Made by a program: the position numbers and the translations under genes | Part shown: positions 63,111 through 64,000 of the stretch, piece by piece | How the letters are laid out: each line of letters starts with the position of its first letter | How positions within the stretch are numbered: position 1 is the first letter of the stretch | Notes under the pieces: model-generated | Database searches by the model: none | What the model saw: only the letters and a program-made list of their open reading frames with translations | Told to the model about the DNA's origin: nothing | Source of the DNA: Onchocerca lupi | Lineage: Eukaryota > Nematoda > Chromadorea > Rhabditida > Onchocercidae | NCBI GenBank assembly: GCA_028564675.1 | Contig: JAOVVO010000133.1 | Span: forward strand, 1-64,000 | Reading direction: 5' to 3' | DNA length: 64,000 bases

Positions 63111-64000
63111 ATTCAGCAAGTAGATGTATATCTTTTGTACAAAATAAGATTAATTATTGAAATTATCGAATAAATGCATCGTTTTAAGAAAAAAAAAAAA
63201 AAAAAAAGAAAGAAATGAGAGAAACGATTTGACAAAATGAAATAGACTTTTTTAAATTTCATTAATTACATCATCTTATTTCATCTCTTAGGATATATCC
63301 ATCATATTATTTAAATATTTGCTTATCCTCTTGGATATAATATAAGTCTTCAAGTATTCAAACAAATCAACACCTCACACTTCAGAAATTCAGTTAAGAT
63401 AAAGTACTCCTCGAAACGAGAAGAATAATTGAAATTGATTGCTTTTAAGGATTGAGAAACCAATATTTACAAGAGCTACTCATTTTGTGTCAATCAGTTC
63501 AACCGTATTCTCGTCGTAAATTGAAAATGAAAAATTACGCAGTACTTTGACAAGTTAATGCATAATATTTCAAAAAAAAAAAAAAAAATCCATAAAATTG
63601 TTTAAAATAAATAATTTTTTCTTTTTTAAAACTCCAAATGAATCAATTTAACAAATACTAAATTAGGTGTAAGTACTTATGAGAGTGTAAGATTTGTTCA
63701 AATTTTTTATTTTCATTAACTAATAAAAATTCATTAACATCAATTTTTGTTATAAAACAAATTAGAAATTAAATATTTGTAATATGAAATTTTGCAAATT
63801 TTTAATAACAAAAAAGTAATATATACATTTGAAATATATTCAATTAAATAATGAAATAATTAAATATATAAATAGAATATGTGAACAGAAAATGTATATA
63901 ATTATATTATTTGAAATATAATAATTAATAATACATTGTTTGAAATATCGCAATAAAAAGAATTTATGTTATTAGAAATTAAATAAGTAATTAAATAATC

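Larger units (their letters stand above)
59160..64000. other. AT-rich region upstream of the SLC17 gene, no gene seen
   Basis: This stretch contains the SLC17 promoter somewhere near 59160-59500, but no single element is convincing. The rest is AT-rich with an inverted repeat (59834-59929), direct duplications (about 60200-60310 and 60832-61140), a purine-rich minisatellite (about 61690-62010) and several poly-A/poly-T tracts. The open frames here are short and dominated by Phe/Leu/Lys from low-complexity DNA. Confidence 0.55.

Noticed and set aside
1..64000. tRNA, rRNA, splice-leader RNA, CRISPR and bacterial insertion features
   Set aside because: I looked for B-box-like GGTTCGA words, the SL1 sequence, known microRNA seeds and regular spacer-repeat arrays on both strands and found nothing convincing.

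Overview
This window looks like eukaryotic, very probably nematode, nuclear DNA. It is very AT-rich, with long homopolymer runs and microsatellites. The genes are split by GT...AG introns with TTTCAG-like acceptors, and one gene has a typical trans-splice-like acceptor two bases before its ATG. The gene families fit a nematode: a Distal-less homeobox gene of the ceh-43 type, an astacin/EGF/CUB protein, an IL-17-like cytokine and an SLC17 transporter. The sequence alone does not settle the species. A parasitic (spirurid or filarial-like) nematode is a guess based on the composition and the intron style.

Layout. (1) 1-2914 is AT-rich sequence downstream of the first gene. (2) 2915-12373, minus strand, is a complete three-exon Distal-less/ceh-43 homeobox gene (469 aa) with a 6.4-kb second intron. 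(3) 12374-34528 is about 22 kb in which I find no convincing coding exon. It holds microsatellites, a MITE-like hairpin, a degenerate ACGT-rich tandem array and several islands of more complex, GC-richer sequence. This is the setting usually seen around developmental transcription factors. (4) 34529-46212, minus strand, is an astacin-like gene. Ten exons join in phase into a 361-aa model with a shortened astacin domain, an EGF domain, a CUB domain and a hydrophobic C-terminus. The zinc-binding catalytic helix is absent from every exon I can find, so this looks like a pseudoprotease. (5) 48906-53505, plus strand, is a complete five-exon gene for a secreted IL-17-like protein (243 aa). (6) 54438-59159, minus strand, is a complete ten-exon SLC17 (sialin/Na-phosphate type) major-facilitator transporter (500 aa), convergent with the IL-17-like gene. 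(7) 59160-64000 is AT-rich, repeat-bearing sequence with no gene that I can support.

All four genes were assembled by hand from splice-site and reading-phase agreement. In each model the total coding length is a multiple of three and every exon junction keeps the frame. Nothing indicates an operon: the genes are far apart and lie on both strands. They share no obvious pathway. The homeobox gene is a nuclear patterning factor, the astacin-like and IL-17-like products are predicted to be extracellular, and SLC17 proteins act at vesicle, lysosome or plasma membranes.
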